Below are positions 24,957 to 38,541 of a DNA stretch of 64,000 nucleotides, in pieces. Numbering within the stretch: the stretch's first letter is position 1; every line of letters begins with the position of its first letter. This DNA comes from Selaginella moellendorffii. Lineage: Eukaryota; Streptophyta; Lycopodiopsida; Selaginellales; Selaginellaceae. The translations under genes and the position numbers were made by a program. The stretch spans positions 2,505,728-2,569,727 of the forward strand of contig NW_003314272.1 of NCBI RefSeq assembly GCF_000143415.4, read 5' to 3'. The notes below the pieces were generated by a model that ran no database searches, was not told the origin of the DNA, and saw nothing but the letters and a program-made list of their open reading frames with translations.

Positions 24957-25300
24957 TCAATCGAGAAGGACATATATAATAGTAGTTACAAATGCATTAG
25001 CAAAGCCTCCAACTTTCACCCATTGAGTCAAGTAGTCATAAGTAATAATGATATGCTTATTATTAACAATTAACCATGGAAAAAGCCCCATCATATCAAA
25101 TGCTTCTAACTCAAATAGACAAGAAATTACAATTGACTTCAACTATCATTTTGTAGCACGAAAAGGAGTATTATGAGCTTCGCACCAAATGCAACTATTC
25201 ATATACTAAATAATATTACATCACATTTCTAGCCAATAGAAAGATTTACGCAACTTCTTAATCACACAATGATGTCCCATATACCCGCCTAAAATAGCAA
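24957..25300 (-). pseudogene. Integrase remnant of the gypsy element
   Basis: Minus-strand reading gives a His-His-Cys-Cys zinc-binding module (GGYMGHHCVIKKLRKSFYW, then CIWCEAHNTP) interrupted by stops. It is followed by the core start AFDMMGLFPWLIVNNKHIII and TYDYLTQWVKVGG, which correspond to the IDFMGPFP and VAVDYFTKWVEA signatures of Ty3/gypsy integrases. At least two in-frame stops lie in the zinc-finger part. Confidence 0.8.
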
Positions 25301-25721
25301 AATCATGATAGGTGTGGAGAAAACATGGAATAATGATGAAAGGCACCACTAGTCATAAACGATCATCACAATACGTCCCTACAAAATAAAAAAATTCTTC
25401 CTCAAAGTGATATTAAAATTATAAATGCTAAAATGACAAGTCATTAGTAAGTGATGTAGGATTCTCAAACCTATTACGAAGTCTTCAAATCCATGGCTTA
25501 GCTTTTTTAGCCACACAAACCTCATCAAAAGAAAATAAATTTTGTTCTACACCTTGTGGACACTGAACATCAAGTACAACAAACATTAGCATAGAATCCT
25601 CAACCAAAAAATCCATAGATGTTAGAACAATAAGCTCGTCAAAAATATAAAAAGAGAGTGAAGAAGGAAGAGAAGCTCGAAAAAGAACATCAACATCAAC
25701 CATAAAACTATATATAACTAA

Positions 25722-25885
25722 AGAGAAATATTTGAACGATGGTCTATAGAGGATCAAATATAAAGGGAAAGGGCTCATAAACAAGAGTGCACTCTTTTTT
25801 TCCAATCGGCTAAGGGTCTTAGGATATATAGGATTAAGCGTCTTTAAGTTTGAATAATATTGGGTTGCATGACCTCCCAAAACCT
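25722..25885 (+). repeat. Second 5S-derived module, antisense to the gypsy element
   Basis: The plus strand reads GGATTAAGCGTCTTTAAG, AATAATATTGGGTTGCATGA and CCTCCCAAAACC: a more decayed version of the 5S A-box/IE/C-box stretch found in the outer element's LTR. About 100 bp upstream (AAAGGGAAAGGGCTCATAAA-CAAGAGTGCACT) is also shared with that LTR (6815-6910, opposite strand). It lies in the region between RT/RNase H and integrase of the decayed element, so it looks like an independent insertion or a fragment of an older copy. Confidence 0.6.
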
Positions 25886-26119
25886 TTAAATCCAAAAGGT
25901 TACAAGAATTCCCTAGGCAATAAACAACATCGCAACTATATATCACCAAGTTCACTTATTGCACTTTACTTAAAAAGCATTACATATCATTCACACACTT
26001 TGGAAGCTTGAAAACAACCACAAGTTTGTTAGGATTAATTTGCAAACTTTCATAAGAAATATAATACCCAAAATAAATGGTATCTTTAAACCAAAACATG
26101 CACTTTAATCACTTCAACT

Positions 26120-26424
26120 TTATAATAACTTCCTACAACTAATCCAACACTTTACAAGTATTATGTACACATTTGGAATTGTCACTTCATTTAATGGAAG
26201 ATAATCAATGCAAAAATAAATACTTCTATCAAACTTTATTACAAGATGAGATTCACACACCCAAAGACTCTTGACTTTCCAATAACACCCTTTTCCAACA
26301 TCTTTTAATAGTTGCACATAAAATTTTGATTTCTTTTGGTGATCAACAATGAATAAAAACCTTGATTGAATGAGCATTTTAATTGGAATAGAATGACGTG
26401 TTGCAATATTGGCCCCAAACAACA
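26120..26424 (-). pseudogene. Reverse transcriptase remnant of the gypsy element
   Basis: The minus strand keeps an open frame with IATRHSIPI, then VIKFDRSIYFCIDYLPLNEV followed by TIPNVY, matching the conserved VxKKDGSxRFCVDYRxLNxVT block at the start of Ty3/gypsy RT. The frame ends shortly after. Its N-terminal continuation (EYADLFEFD, equivalent to the usual EFADLF) lies beyond the solo LTR at about 28120-28046. Confidence 0.75.
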
Positions 26425-28045
26425 TGTGAAACACAAATCCCTAAGCCCCAAAGTGGAGCCAAAAGGGTGCCACGTGGTAGTGGCTGAAGCAAAAGCCAAA
26501 CGAGCGTAACACATTTGGATTAAAAGCTCCGATTTGAGGAGTCCGAGATAGACCTAGATGGAGTCCGAGATGGAGTCAAGATGGAGTTCGAGATGGATCG
26601 AGATGGAGTCTGAGATGGAGTCCAAGATGGACCCGAGATGAAGTCCAAGATGGAGTCCGAGATGGAGTCTGAGATGGAGTTCGAGATGGACCGGAGATGG
26701 AGTCCGAGATAGAGTTTGAGATGAACCCAAGATGGAGTTCGAGATGGAGTCCGAGATGGACCGAGATGGAGTCTGTGATGGAGTCCAAGATGGACTCGAG
26801 ATGCAGTTTGAGATGGACCCGAGATGGAATCCAAGATGGAGTCTGAGAAGGACCCAAGATGGAGTTCAAAGTTGAGACCGAGACCAAGACCGGGATCAAG
26901 ACCGAAACTGGGACCTAGACCAAGACCGAGGCCGAGGCCGAGACCGAGGCCGAGGCCGAGACCGAGGCCGAGGCCGAGACCGAGCCCAAGCCTGAGTCCA
27001 AGTCCAAGTCCAAGTCCGAATTCGAATCTGAGAGGGTGAAAGCCCAAAGCATTCGTCTCCCAAACCCTGGGGGTTTTGGTGAGCTCCAAAAGTATAGTAG
27101 GGGGAGGACTCCAGTGGAGCTAGTTTGGCCAAGAAAGGCCAGTTTGGCCCAGGAAGGCTATACCCAGGTGTTGGGTGATGGGATAACCACTGGGAAGTCC
27201 AAGGCTAGAGTGAATACGGACTAACTAGCAAGGTAGCTTGGTGAAGTGTTCAAGAGTCAGCTCTCATTCCCCTGGGAGATCGAATGGTCAATGCTCTTAG
27301 TCCAAGTGTGGGTGGCACTACCTACTTGGATACCTAGCATGGCTCAATGGAACCTCACTCTAATTCCATGACTAGAGCACCAAAAGGCGGAAGGTGGGGA
27401 AAGTATCTATGAGGCTCGCATAGGGCTACGGTGTTCCGAAATGTTGTCCCAAAGTCCCAGATTGTGGAAAGGAAAAGTAGTGATCCTTTAGTGTGGTGAC
27501 CAATGATATGGTCACCAATGATATGGTCATGTGGTGAGGAAGTCTCAAAGGACAGTGTGACTTAGTGGTCGGGCTTGTGGGCCTTGATCCAGTGGCCATG
27601 TTGGTGAACACGGCTATGGACAGAAAGGGATCTTGGTAGGGAATGTTAAAGGGATATTGGGCAAGGCTATTCCCCATATCTGCGGGCATCTTAAGGATGC
27701 TAAGGAGTGGACCTAGGATGGTCACTCATGGATGGATGGCCTAGTCTTTGAGAGATGGGACTGCGATGCAAGTGGTGTTGGACCACTTGTGTGACCAAGG
27801 TAAATGGGGATGGCCTTAGCTTAATGGGCTGGTATGTCAGTGGTACCTTGGGGTGTCAATTATGGGATCGAACACGTGGAGCACTTGGATCAAGTGCAAT
27901 GGCTGAGTGGTATGGATGCCATTCTTGGGGCTAGCAAGTCCCTAAGTCCATGATAGGACTTATGGAGGTTGTGAGTGAGACCCCTCCAAATGGTCGAAGG
28001 TGTGGTTAAGTGACTAAAGTAGAATGGAAAATTTAGTCACTTACA
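26425..28045 (+). mobile_element. Solo LTR of the inner-element family
   Basis: Starts TGTGAAACAC and ends CACTTACA, collinear with the LTRs at 12909 and 18727 but more diverged. Flanked by AACA on both sides (26421-26424 and 28046-28049), a likely target duplication. Its minisatellite (26535-27020) has drifted into GAGATGGA and GAGGCC-type hexamer repeats. No internal region is attached, so LTR-LTR recombination is the likely origin. It splits the gypsy RT. Confidence 0.85.
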
Positions 28046-28929
28046 AACATGTCAAATTCAAAAAGATCAGCATACTCCTTCATGAGCCAGTCAACCGCTA
28101 TAACACAAAGACTGTCAAAGGGATCAGAAGCAATAGTAAAAACAAAGGGATGAAGAGAAAACAAAAGTGAGAGGAATAAAAGAAATATAAATAAGCATGA
28201 GATAAAAAGGAAAATCCTTAAAGTCATATTTGGCATAATTGCACCACAACTAATCCACACTAAGGATGAGGTTAAAAGTTTAACTTGGCACCACTTGCAA
28301 TGATTGCAACTTAAGTTTGAAATTGCCCACATGCACAACCAGGTCCACCTCATCCCATGCACATGCGTATATACGTCCATTGCTATAAAGAATGAAAATT
28401 GACTCTGCCACACGACACAAATGTAGACAGCAACATATAGTAACATCACTTTTATTTCCCCATTATTTCCTTCTTTGTTTCCATATTGTTCCTCTATTCC
28501 CTCTTCTGAGCTGAGCAATGGAAGATAAACTCGAGCCTGTATTAACTAACATGGAGAGAAGAATAAAAGATTTTTTGTTATAAAAACAAGCTTGGAAAGT
28601 AAATATTGAATGAATTGATGCCAAGTGAACCCCTTCATGATACTCCCAAAAAAAGAGGGAGGGGTCACTAACTTATTTATGCAAGATCTTTCTATTACTT
28701 ATATGACTCTTTGTTTTCCAGAAGCATCTCGGTATCTAGACCTTCTACTGCAACAGCACCAACAGTGACACCAAGGTCTCCACCCAAGAAATAGAGGTTG
28801 CCAATCTGGAAAATGCCAACAACAATAATAAGTGTGACCAACTTCATTACACGCCTAATAGTGGACATCACAGCCATGACCAAGTTCTCACCTTTGTCCT
28901 TAAACTTAGGCAATAGTAATATTAACTTC

Positions 28930-29450
28930 CATTAGAACAGAACTATCTCCCATAAAAAGTGGAGTTGAAAGATATATAGTGAAAAGTGGAAGAAGTGACA
29001 TCTTATAACGTTGTGCCAAATGAAGAACATCGTCAAAGGTTGTAGGAGCAAGTGCCTGCACAAATCATATAATATCTTGATAAAAGGCTAGCCATAACAT
29101 TCCCAACTTAATCTGCTTCGATATATTTAGTTTTGCACAAAGTAAGAGGCTTCAGAAACGAACACCAAATTGCATCACAGATTTATACAACCATTGACAA
29201 AGATAATACAATTGTTCAAAGGCATCATCACAATCATCGGCATATTTATATGCACATTTGAAGACGTTTGAAAGAATGTTCTAATTCTTATGAGTGGCTG
29301 CACTCAAATCATTATACCACTGTCCTTTAGAGACATGTGGGAAATTCACACAAACGCCGAGCATCATCCCAAAAATGATATGTGGCAATCACTATAAAGT
29401 GATCGAACCAATGGAACATATTATCCCTAGCACTCCCAAAAAGAACTTTT
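28930..29450 (-). pseudogene. Gag remnant of the gypsy element
   Basis: Frames on the minus strand with stops between them read DDARRLCEFPTC, KGQWYNDLSAATHKN, ADDCDDAFEQLYYLCQ and QALAPTTFDDVLHLAQRYK. The order (DLSAAT...F..FK..Y, then FVQGLxPxT...LxLA) is that of Ty3/gypsy gag capsid regions. The assignment rests on pattern and position upstream of RT, not on long identity. Confidence 0.55.
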
Positions 29451-29737
29451 GCCAGTTGCAAGGATTGACACCAAAAGCAAGAAGAGTTGTACCACATGCC
29501 ATGAAGACCGCCATCAATTGAGTCTAATTGTTCAACTATAATTGCATAACATTGAGCAACTAAACTAATTGGTACTCCAAAGTCAAAAGAGGATAAAATT
29601 ATTACTCTACCATGAAGATAAACGAAAAGGAAGATGCAAAAGAGAAGAAATTGAAAAAGTTATAAGGAAAGGGAGATTTAGACAATGCAAAAGTTAAATA
29701 TAAACCAAAATCCAAAATCCAAAGTCCAAACACTCCT

Positions 29738-29908
29738 TAGGGATAATCAAAGTTGTTTTTCATCTTCTCCAATGTGAATGCATGGAATATGGAAATGAAA
29801 TACAAAAATGAAACCTTAAAAAAAACGCTCTTTAAAGACAATTAAAGTTGTCTTTCATCACCAATATGAATGCATGGAATATAGAAATGGAATACAAAAA
29901 TGAAACCC
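29738..29908. repeat. Imperfect tandem duplication, unit about 85 bp
   Basis: Two adjacent units share AATGCATGGAATAT-GAAATG and AATACAAAAATGAAACC (29738-29820 and 29827-29908), next to the right LTR-like end of the gypsy remnant. Confidence 0.7.
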
Positions 29909-29989
29909 TTAATTTATATACAGGAGTCTAGATTGAAACTAATCCAATAGTTATCAAAATTTTATTAAGCTAATATTAATATATGTTAT

Positions 29990-30410
29990 TGTACTTACTA
30001 TTTATTTTATAGTTTAGAGTCCTAATACTTTATTTAAAAATATTTTTAAATATCAACTTTTAGATGAATTGGAATAATAGAAATACTTAGTATATATGTA
30101 ATACACAATAGATTATTAAATCTTGCAAAGTAATAACTAAATTTTTATTCTGTATTTTAAATATTATATAGCATTAATAAATCATACATTTTCTTTTATA
30201 TCACCTGCATATTTTTATCAATTATTCCAACAAGACTTTAACTTTTTATACATATGTTTTTCCAGCAAAAACACAATTTTTATGAGAAGCATTAATGTCT
30301 ATGATAAAGCAAACAGTCTACTTCAAAATTTTCCAAAAGCTTTTTAAATTTTGCAACAACCATTTTTTCAATTTGTAATCTCTTCTTAAAGCCCTTCTAA
30401 TGCAAAAAAA
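29990..30410. other. AT-rich spacer, nothing recognised
   Basis: About 75% A+T with short homopolymer runs. No coding or RNA signal seen. Confidence 0.5.
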
Positions 30411-30414
30411 ATTG

Positions 30415-31505
30415 TCAATGTCTAATGTGTCCAAAGCACTCATCAAGTTTGTGTTCAAAATAACTGTGTTGATATAGTAAGAAGACAGGAACACTTCTGT
30501 CCTGTCTCACCAAGGCAATTTTACAAGAACTCCCATGTACACCCACACCCTCCCGACACCTGGGATGGAATGATGGTACTGCAAAGAACCTCACAACATC
30601 GTCCCACACAGACCTGTTGACGAAGAGGTCATGCTCTGGTCACCTACACAAATCATCTGCCTTCTTCAAGAAGTCTGTAGCGACCCCTTTGAATCCCGTA
30701 AGAACATCTGACGTAAAACCTGTCTCTGCCTCTGTAAACACCAAAGATGGTGCTGAAGTCGATTCATCCACGTCTTTCACAAACTTCAGTGGTCCCAGAT
30801 ATTATGGTCTTTTCGAACCCCATTTCATGTAGAGCAAAGACGAGCTTGTCTAGTATCGACCTCATTCACAGTCTCGCTCCTGGATACGTGATAGTTCCTG
30901 ACATTCGTCTACCCCAACACCGTCCCAGTCTACCTGTCCTTTCAGCTCAATGATGTCAGAAAAGATGGTGCTTGCTGCTTGAATGTTGGATGAATTGCGG
31001 ATCAGACCAAGTATTCTTGCCACCACCATGGATCACGCTATGGATAGTTGAAGTGTGGAAAGTATACCTGCACAACACAAACATTTGAACTCCCTCACAC
31101 ACCTTAAAATGTTGCTCCGCAGGCAGGGAAGGAAGACATTCCTTCACCCCGTTTCCAAATTTCCGCACAAACGTCCTCAAATATTGCAGACGTTCCGTGA
31201 TGGCGTTTGTGATGAAATATGGGAACGGGTGAAGGCCCTTTACCCATTCCTAAATTTCAGCACAAACGTCATCAACGTTCTTCCGTGGAACAGCGATGGC
31301 CACAGAATTAACCACAGCCAAAGGGCAAACAGGATCGAACAGGGAGCACATCAACCACTAGAAAGAAAATTGGGGCAAGAAGTAGAAGCCGAAGCCGTCC
31401 TAGCATACCTCTAGAGGATCTCGTGGGACCAGTGACATGAGAAGATCCCCAAAATTGCACTTTGCTGAGACCATCTTCTTTTCTTCGCGCTTCACGCGGA
31501 ACCAT
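30415..31505 (-). pseudogene. Unrecognised minus-strand gene relic
   Basis: On the minus strand several coding-like blocks follow each other: an N-terminal block from an ATG at 31505 (VPREARRKEDGLSKVQFWGS ... TRSSR, then a possible GTATGC donor), EWVKGLHPFPYFITNAITER, RTFVRKFGNGVKECLPSLPA, FVKDVDESTSAPSLVFTEAE, and NRSVWDDVVRFFAVPSFHPR. Stops and frame changes separate them. Codon composition is more GC-rich than the AT-rich surroundings, suggesting a former gene rather than chance. I do not recognise the family. Confidence 0.45.
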
Positions 31506-31559
31506 GCCTCATCTTTTCTTTCGGACCCTCAATTCTAGGGCTAAAGCTAGAAAAAGGCG

Positions 31560-34073
31560 CTTTTATAAAATTTTATGTTTTTCCAATAACGAAAGCTTCG
31601 TTCTATTTTAAGGATATTCGGTTTAGTTTGTTGATTTGAGGTTATTTTACTTTTTTAGATAAAATCCTTTTCTAATATCTCTAAATTTGTTCTAGTTCTT
31701 TAAAAATTAAAGTGATGTAGTAGTGTTTCCAAGATTAACATTTATGCTTAACAATAAGCTCTACAACTTTTTATTTTACATTTATGGCATAAAGTTTTTC
31801 AACTGCTTTGTATGGCAAAATCTCAATTAACATATGGGATGACCTGTGCATTCTAAATGTAAGTGGAAATTGAGCTATAACTCTAACTAGAGTAATTATA
31901 TAATTTTGCTTATATGGGGCTGGGCAAATGTGTTACATCTTAATCTATAACACTCTTCTATGGGCAAGGTGCTCCATTATCACAAGTGATTGCTTTGTCA
32001 CCATTTCTAAGCAATTTCAAAATAGAGATCACTGCTGAAATGGGAGGTATCTAATTTTTATTTTACTTTTTTTTTTTGTTCTCATTGATATTTGCGGGTG
32101 AGGTTGTGATGCAGGCTCAAGTAAGAGCTTTTGGATATTGAAGAACCAATTAGCCACTGGTCAGGATACATCATTTTCCTCATACATGAAATTTTTTTTT
32201 TTTTTCCGTTACTCAGGTGCTTGAATACTGTCATGCCTTTCAGATTGAATCACTTGAAGATCTCAGCTACCTTGAAAACACTTCCAATCCAGTTGTACAT
32301 CTCAACGAGTGTTTCTCTGGAACGCAATGATCATGACATATGCCATGTATAGCAAGCAAGTGCTAACTCTTCCAGGGTAAGCAAAGTAAGTCTTGACTTG
32401 TGAGATTTCTAACAACTGCAACCTATAGTTTCTTGCGGCAGAGAATATGATAAGAGTGGTCTCACGCAAGACGTGTTGGGAAAACTTTTATAAAAAGCCC
32501 GGCAGTGTGGATGACTTACGAGCAGTGACAGGTCACAGGATGAAATGGTAACCTGGAACATGAAAATCACTGGCTTGTTTTTGTCTAGAGAAATGACAAA
32601 GATCAAAGCAGCATGCAAAAGGTATGGTCCTTTTCTCTTTCTTTTATAAAACAACACCACAGAGAGAAATAGAGAGAAATAAACACAACACTCACACAAG
32701 GCCTCCACAATGCAATATTTTCAGAGCAAAGGCCTCTGCCATATGCTGAGATAGCAAGAGGCAAAGTCTTTCTGAGCAAGGATGAGTGTCCTAGATGGCC
32801 AAGGTTTTCTCTCATCCGATTTTAGGTATGGAAGGAACTTCATTTTAGGGCATTGTAAACGACATATGCAATAGGTGGTAGAGATTGTGAAATCTTCAGA
32901 TCTTAGCATGCCAGGTTAGAGGCTTTCACAACCCAAGGTAGAATTGCTTCTGCCAACTATATTGCTCTTTATCTTGTTTAATCTGCCCTCTATATTTACT
33001 CTTCTTTAAGCATCGTATCCACATTGCTCCAGCCAGACGAAGATGGGCAAGGGAATGCTGGTGGTGCTGTTGCAGTAGCTATTACTTGTGGTTGCCATGG
33101 GATAATGTGCAGAGCTTGGATAGCATTATTTTATTTTCAATTTTAGTATAATTTTTAGATATGTTAATATTAATCATAAAATGCCAATCGATTATTATTT
33201 GACTTTTAGAAACATTTTCCAATAGTTTTAAAACTTTTTTGAACTAATTAATTGACATAAGTATGATATAAATAGTTATTCTTTAGTTAAATTATGGCCA
33301 CCAATATATGATTGCATATGGGAGCATTATATATTTACATATGTGTGGATTTAATTTTTTCTTTTGAGTTGTATGCAAAAATATTATGCACATAATCACT
33401 TTTAGATTGCTATATAAACAATTTAAACTTCATTGTGTGTGTAATATTTTTGTCATGGGGTATGCCATGTATGCATAGGTCATGACATTTTATATTGTCA
33501 CATAAGACTGATGCTGCATCATCTTAAAGAAAATGGCATCATCACAAATTTAATGTTAATCATGTGCTATGAAATTTTTAATATTGTAATGGTTATTTGT
33601 GCAAAGTGATTTTCATTACCCTCACCAAGCAAACATCCCTGAGCACACAGTGATTGAATTTAACTTATAGTATTTAAAATATGCTTAAAATCTAATTTGT
33701 GTATTGGAAAATATTACATCCACAAGCTTGAAATCTAAACTTTACTAATGTGTCAAACTATATATATATATATCAAACTTCCATAATTTTTTTTATGTCA
33801 AATTGCTTACCTTAAGTATACCTCAGGTACAAGGGAGATATACCCCAAATTTTATAATAAAATAGGTAAAATTAACTTTATTATCAATAATAAAGTACAA
33901 GCAAAGGTTTGGATTTTAAATTTTTATAAAAAATTAATAAATAAATGAAGAAATAAATTATACACTGTCATGGTATACTAATCCTTGATTTAAATTAAAT
34001 TTAAAATCTACAATCTACTAGATAAAATTATGTTAAATACAAATTTTTAATGCAGCCCTAAGAACTGGGGAAG
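31560..34073. other. AT-rich intergenic DNA upstream of ARPC2
   Basis: No gene recognised. The 32100-33130 part is less AT-rich and contains open frames up to about 100 codons on the minus strand (32409-32708), without motifs. 33130-34020 is strongly AT-rich and includes a short TA repeat at about 33760-33772. Confidence 0.4.
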
Positions 34074-35578
<1,505 letters not shown>

Positions 35579-35934
35579 AAGTAGCACAAAATCGGAGTGT
35601 ACTAGATCCTTACGTGCCAAGGAAACACGTTCGTCCCATTGTAATCATAGCTCTAGATAGAGCCAAGATCTCTGATAGATAGATCGCGAAGAAGAAAGTC
35701 CTCGCGGAGCTCTCGCTCGAGCGCCTCACATTTCCAAGTCATCGTCACGTCCCTTCTGGAGCCCATTAATCTCGTGCACAAGCGCTAAAGGTAAGAACGG
35801 CCCGGACCATCCCGTACAAGTCTCGTGCGCGTCACCGTGTTACTTTGAGCCGAATGGAAGGTAGAGCAAGAGGCTCCTCGAGGCAGCAGCAAGATCGCAC
35901 TCTCTTGGCTGTGGCGTGAATTCTAAATCCTGGC

Positions 35935-36300
35935 TGGTTGAATCGGCCGGCGGTCTATTGCAGTGTGACGCATTTGTGGAATTCCCGCTCCAGTGAAGAT
36001 CATTATGGTGTTCTTCCTAGCGAGGAGCTTGTAGTGATCCATCTGGCTGTGGTAACAGTGAATTGTCCCGGCCTGGGCTGCGATCTAACGAGGATTATCT
36101 TCGAATTCTCGTATGTGGAGGTGGGGAAGAAGACCATCAACTCTATTTTGAGCTTTTTGCATTCAGCAGCATCCTTAGGAGATTATTTGAAGAACTGGAA
36201 GCCAAAAGTTTTACCATGAATGAGAAGCGTATCACCGCAGCTATCATCCAAGGTTTGAAGCCAGTTTTCCAGCGGAAGGTGGCAAAGTGGAAATATGTTA
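35935..36300 (+). pseudogene. Duplicated 5' fragment of the ACR gene
   Basis: Copies exon 1 of the ACR gene at 38542: GTTCTTCC-AGCGAGGAGCTTG and CTGCGATCTAACGAGGATTA recur here, but the ATG context is altered (ATTATGGTG), about 15 bp are missing after ATCC, and the frame is lost after EFSYVEVG. After about 36140 the homology stops and another reading frame (MNEKRITAAIIQGLKPVFQR) resembles a retrotransposon gag fragment. Non-functional; part of the junction duplication described under findings. Confidence 0.75.
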
Positions 36301-36479
36301 TTTGCTAACCTCTTTTTGAGTAGGTTGAGCGGGACATGTTACCAGAGCTTGGCATGACTAGTCCAACCATCATTCTGGATTGCCTATGAATAGAGTGTAA
36401 GCGCCAAAGACAGAGGATAAGTTTGCCTTTGGTGCTAGACAATGACGGAGTTAGTGTAGTATTGAGAGCTTGTCCAGCC

Positions 36480-37080
36480 GCAGATGCACCTCAAGGAGCT
36501 AAAAGCCTTACACTCACAAGATGCTAAGCCATCCTGTCACCACATATTTTGCACTCAATCAGATGAGGTGCTGGATTCTCCACCCTGAGCAGCAGCCAGC
36601 GCACCCGCAACAGCAAGTGTTACAGGAGCAAGTCCTACAGCAGCCTCTAGCCAACAACTTTAGCCAACAATATTTCCAGAAAGTTGGCTGGTCCCTTACA
36701 AGAAAAAAGTGACTTAAAAAGTCAGTGTGCAATGATTTTTCTCATGCAACAATTTTCTCCTCTAGAGGAGTTACTTGATTTTGGTTAACATTTAAAACTT
36801 TTTTCCACGTCTCAAGATAAATCCTCTTCCACAGAGCCAATCCGACATCTAATCTTCTCTAGATCCCAGTGCATTTACAGCAAAGGTGTTTCCTGACAGC
36901 AAGCTTGAGAGGCTCTTTTGGACTCAGGTTCTGGGAGCATCCACATAGAAAATCATTGATCATTTGGAGCTTTCTAGCACGCCATGACATTTGCCTAGTA
37001 ACTAGTCCGCTAGAAGATGTTGTGGCAAGCAATTCTGAGAATGAAGTCTGCAACAACTAACTCACACCGTCCACGCATGC
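36480..37080. other. Unassigned spacer with a glutamine-rich frame
   Basis: A plus-strand frame at 36521-36712 reads a Gln/Pro-rich stretch (EQQPAHPQQQVLQEQVLQQP) with no partner exon I can support. It may be a retroelement relic together with the gag-like piece just upstream. The rest shows nothing. Confidence 0.3.
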
Positions 37081-37935
37081 AGGTTTTAGGGCCTCATTCT
37101 GCCATTCAAGATGACCATCGAGACGATCTATAACGTTTGGTTCAAGGAACTCCGCATAGTCGATTGACCTCACTGCCCGCGTCCTGGAGGTAAAATCCGA
37201 TTTGCAAACACAGATGAGACTCAACAACGCGCAGTGGCAGGATGGGGCCGTCCCTTGGGAGAAATAAGGGAGGTTAATTTTTTATCTTCAACCTCCAGTA
37301 CACAGTTCCGGAGCATTAGTTTGACGGCGGCGCTAAACAACTGAGAGACAATGAATCGGTGGAGGATGCAAAAAGCTTTCTCAAACTCGTCAAGCAACTT
37401 TTGTGCAATCTGTACGAGCTGGAGCATGCCGAGAGATGGCCGAACATTCCTAAGATTTTGCCAGAAATTATATGGTGTCAATGTCCCGCTGGGTCCCATG
37501 ATCGTGTACATTCTTTGGTTTTCTTCGTTCTCATTTTTTTCCCCCTTTTGTCTTTTGTGTTGTTTTGCACAGCTGATATTTGAGGATCTCTTGGCTCTAG
37601 AAATTGATAGACGACTTGAATTATCTTTGCTTGGTGTTTCTGTAGGCAAGATGGCTCTAAATAGTCACCCAAATCTTGATACAAATTGGAACGGACTACA
37701 AAGGCCAAGGCGAATACGCGATGTTATGGCCTAGGCGATTGCAGCAGGTGGTACACATTATGATGTGGAACTCAAAAAAATTGGTAAACTATTCAAAATG
37801 GCATATGCAATTTTCAAAAAGAATAAGACTTTTGACGCATACTCTGTTATCCAGTGCTCTTAATAAATTTGTGGGTTTCTCTCTTAAGTCCATGCCAGGT
37901 TCTTACTAGAGCCAAATCAAAGCTGATTTCTTAAA
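37080..37935 (+). pseudogene. Copy A of an unknown gene family (fragment)
   Basis: Matches the gene at 40800-42785 in order: a piece ending YNVWFKEL (37130), the stretch FDGGAKQLRD (37320-37350), then an extra block not kept in the other copies (NESVEDAKSFLKLVKQLLCN, LYELEHAERWPNIPKILPEI), a TGTGTTGTTTTGCACAGCTG acceptor region (37555), and the start of the last exon (LNSHPNLD, 37660). Short deletions break the frame. Just after it, 37867-37920 copies the last exon of ARPC2. Confidence 0.55.
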
Positions 37936-38541
37936 AATACTAGCTCAAAAGTGTACTAGGAGATCCTCCAGAAGGAGCTATTCCGCCAAGGAAACGCAGC
38001 AAGTGTAAATCAAAGCTCTAGATATAGAACACTTTGCACCAAGGAAATGCAATCTCTAAGTTGATAGATAGATTGCGAAGAAAAAAGTCCTCGCGGAGAT
38101 TTTAACGAGCTCGCGCGCGCTTGAGCGCCTCACATTTCTAAAGTCCCTTTTGGAGCCCATCAATATCGTGCACAAGTTAAAAGTACGGACGGTCTCGATC
38201 ATTTCCGTACAAGTCTCGTGCGCGGCATCCGACGGCCATCCTCGTGCCACGGCTCCTCTTTTTCTTACGAGCGCGCTAGGGCTTTAGCGCCTTTGCTGGT
38301 AATGGAAGGTAGAGCAGCATGGGCAGGGGAGGAACCAGCGGCAGCGCTGGCCAAGGCGCTGGTTAGATCCTCGAGGCAGCAGCAAGATCGTGCGCTCTGG
38401 TGGCTGCTGTGGCGTGAATTCCACATCCTGGCTGGTTGAATCGGCGATTCCCGCGAGGTAGGCCGGCGGAGTAGCTTGTTCTATCGCAATGTGACTCATT
38501 TCTGTGGAATTTCCGCTCCAGTGAAGATCTAGAGCGATATT

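Larger units (their letters stand above)
24185..29985 (-). mobile_element. Decayed Ty3/gypsy retrotransposon, split by a solo LTR
   Basis: Read right to left on the minus strand: gag-like remnant (about 29450-28930), start of RT (28120-28046), solo LTR insertion, rest of RT (26424-26120), a tether resembling the end of RNase H (about 25690-25660, DVDVLFRASLP for the usual NVVADALSR), integrase zinc finger and core (25300-24957), and a purine tract (GAGAGGAGGGGA on the minus strand, about 24325-24312). LTR-like ends of about 110 bp at 24190-24305 and 29900-29975 share TTATATACA-GAG and AACTAAT-C-AT-G-TATCAAAATT. Every domain has stops or frame changes, so the element is dead. LTR borders are uncertain. 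Confidence 0.7.
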
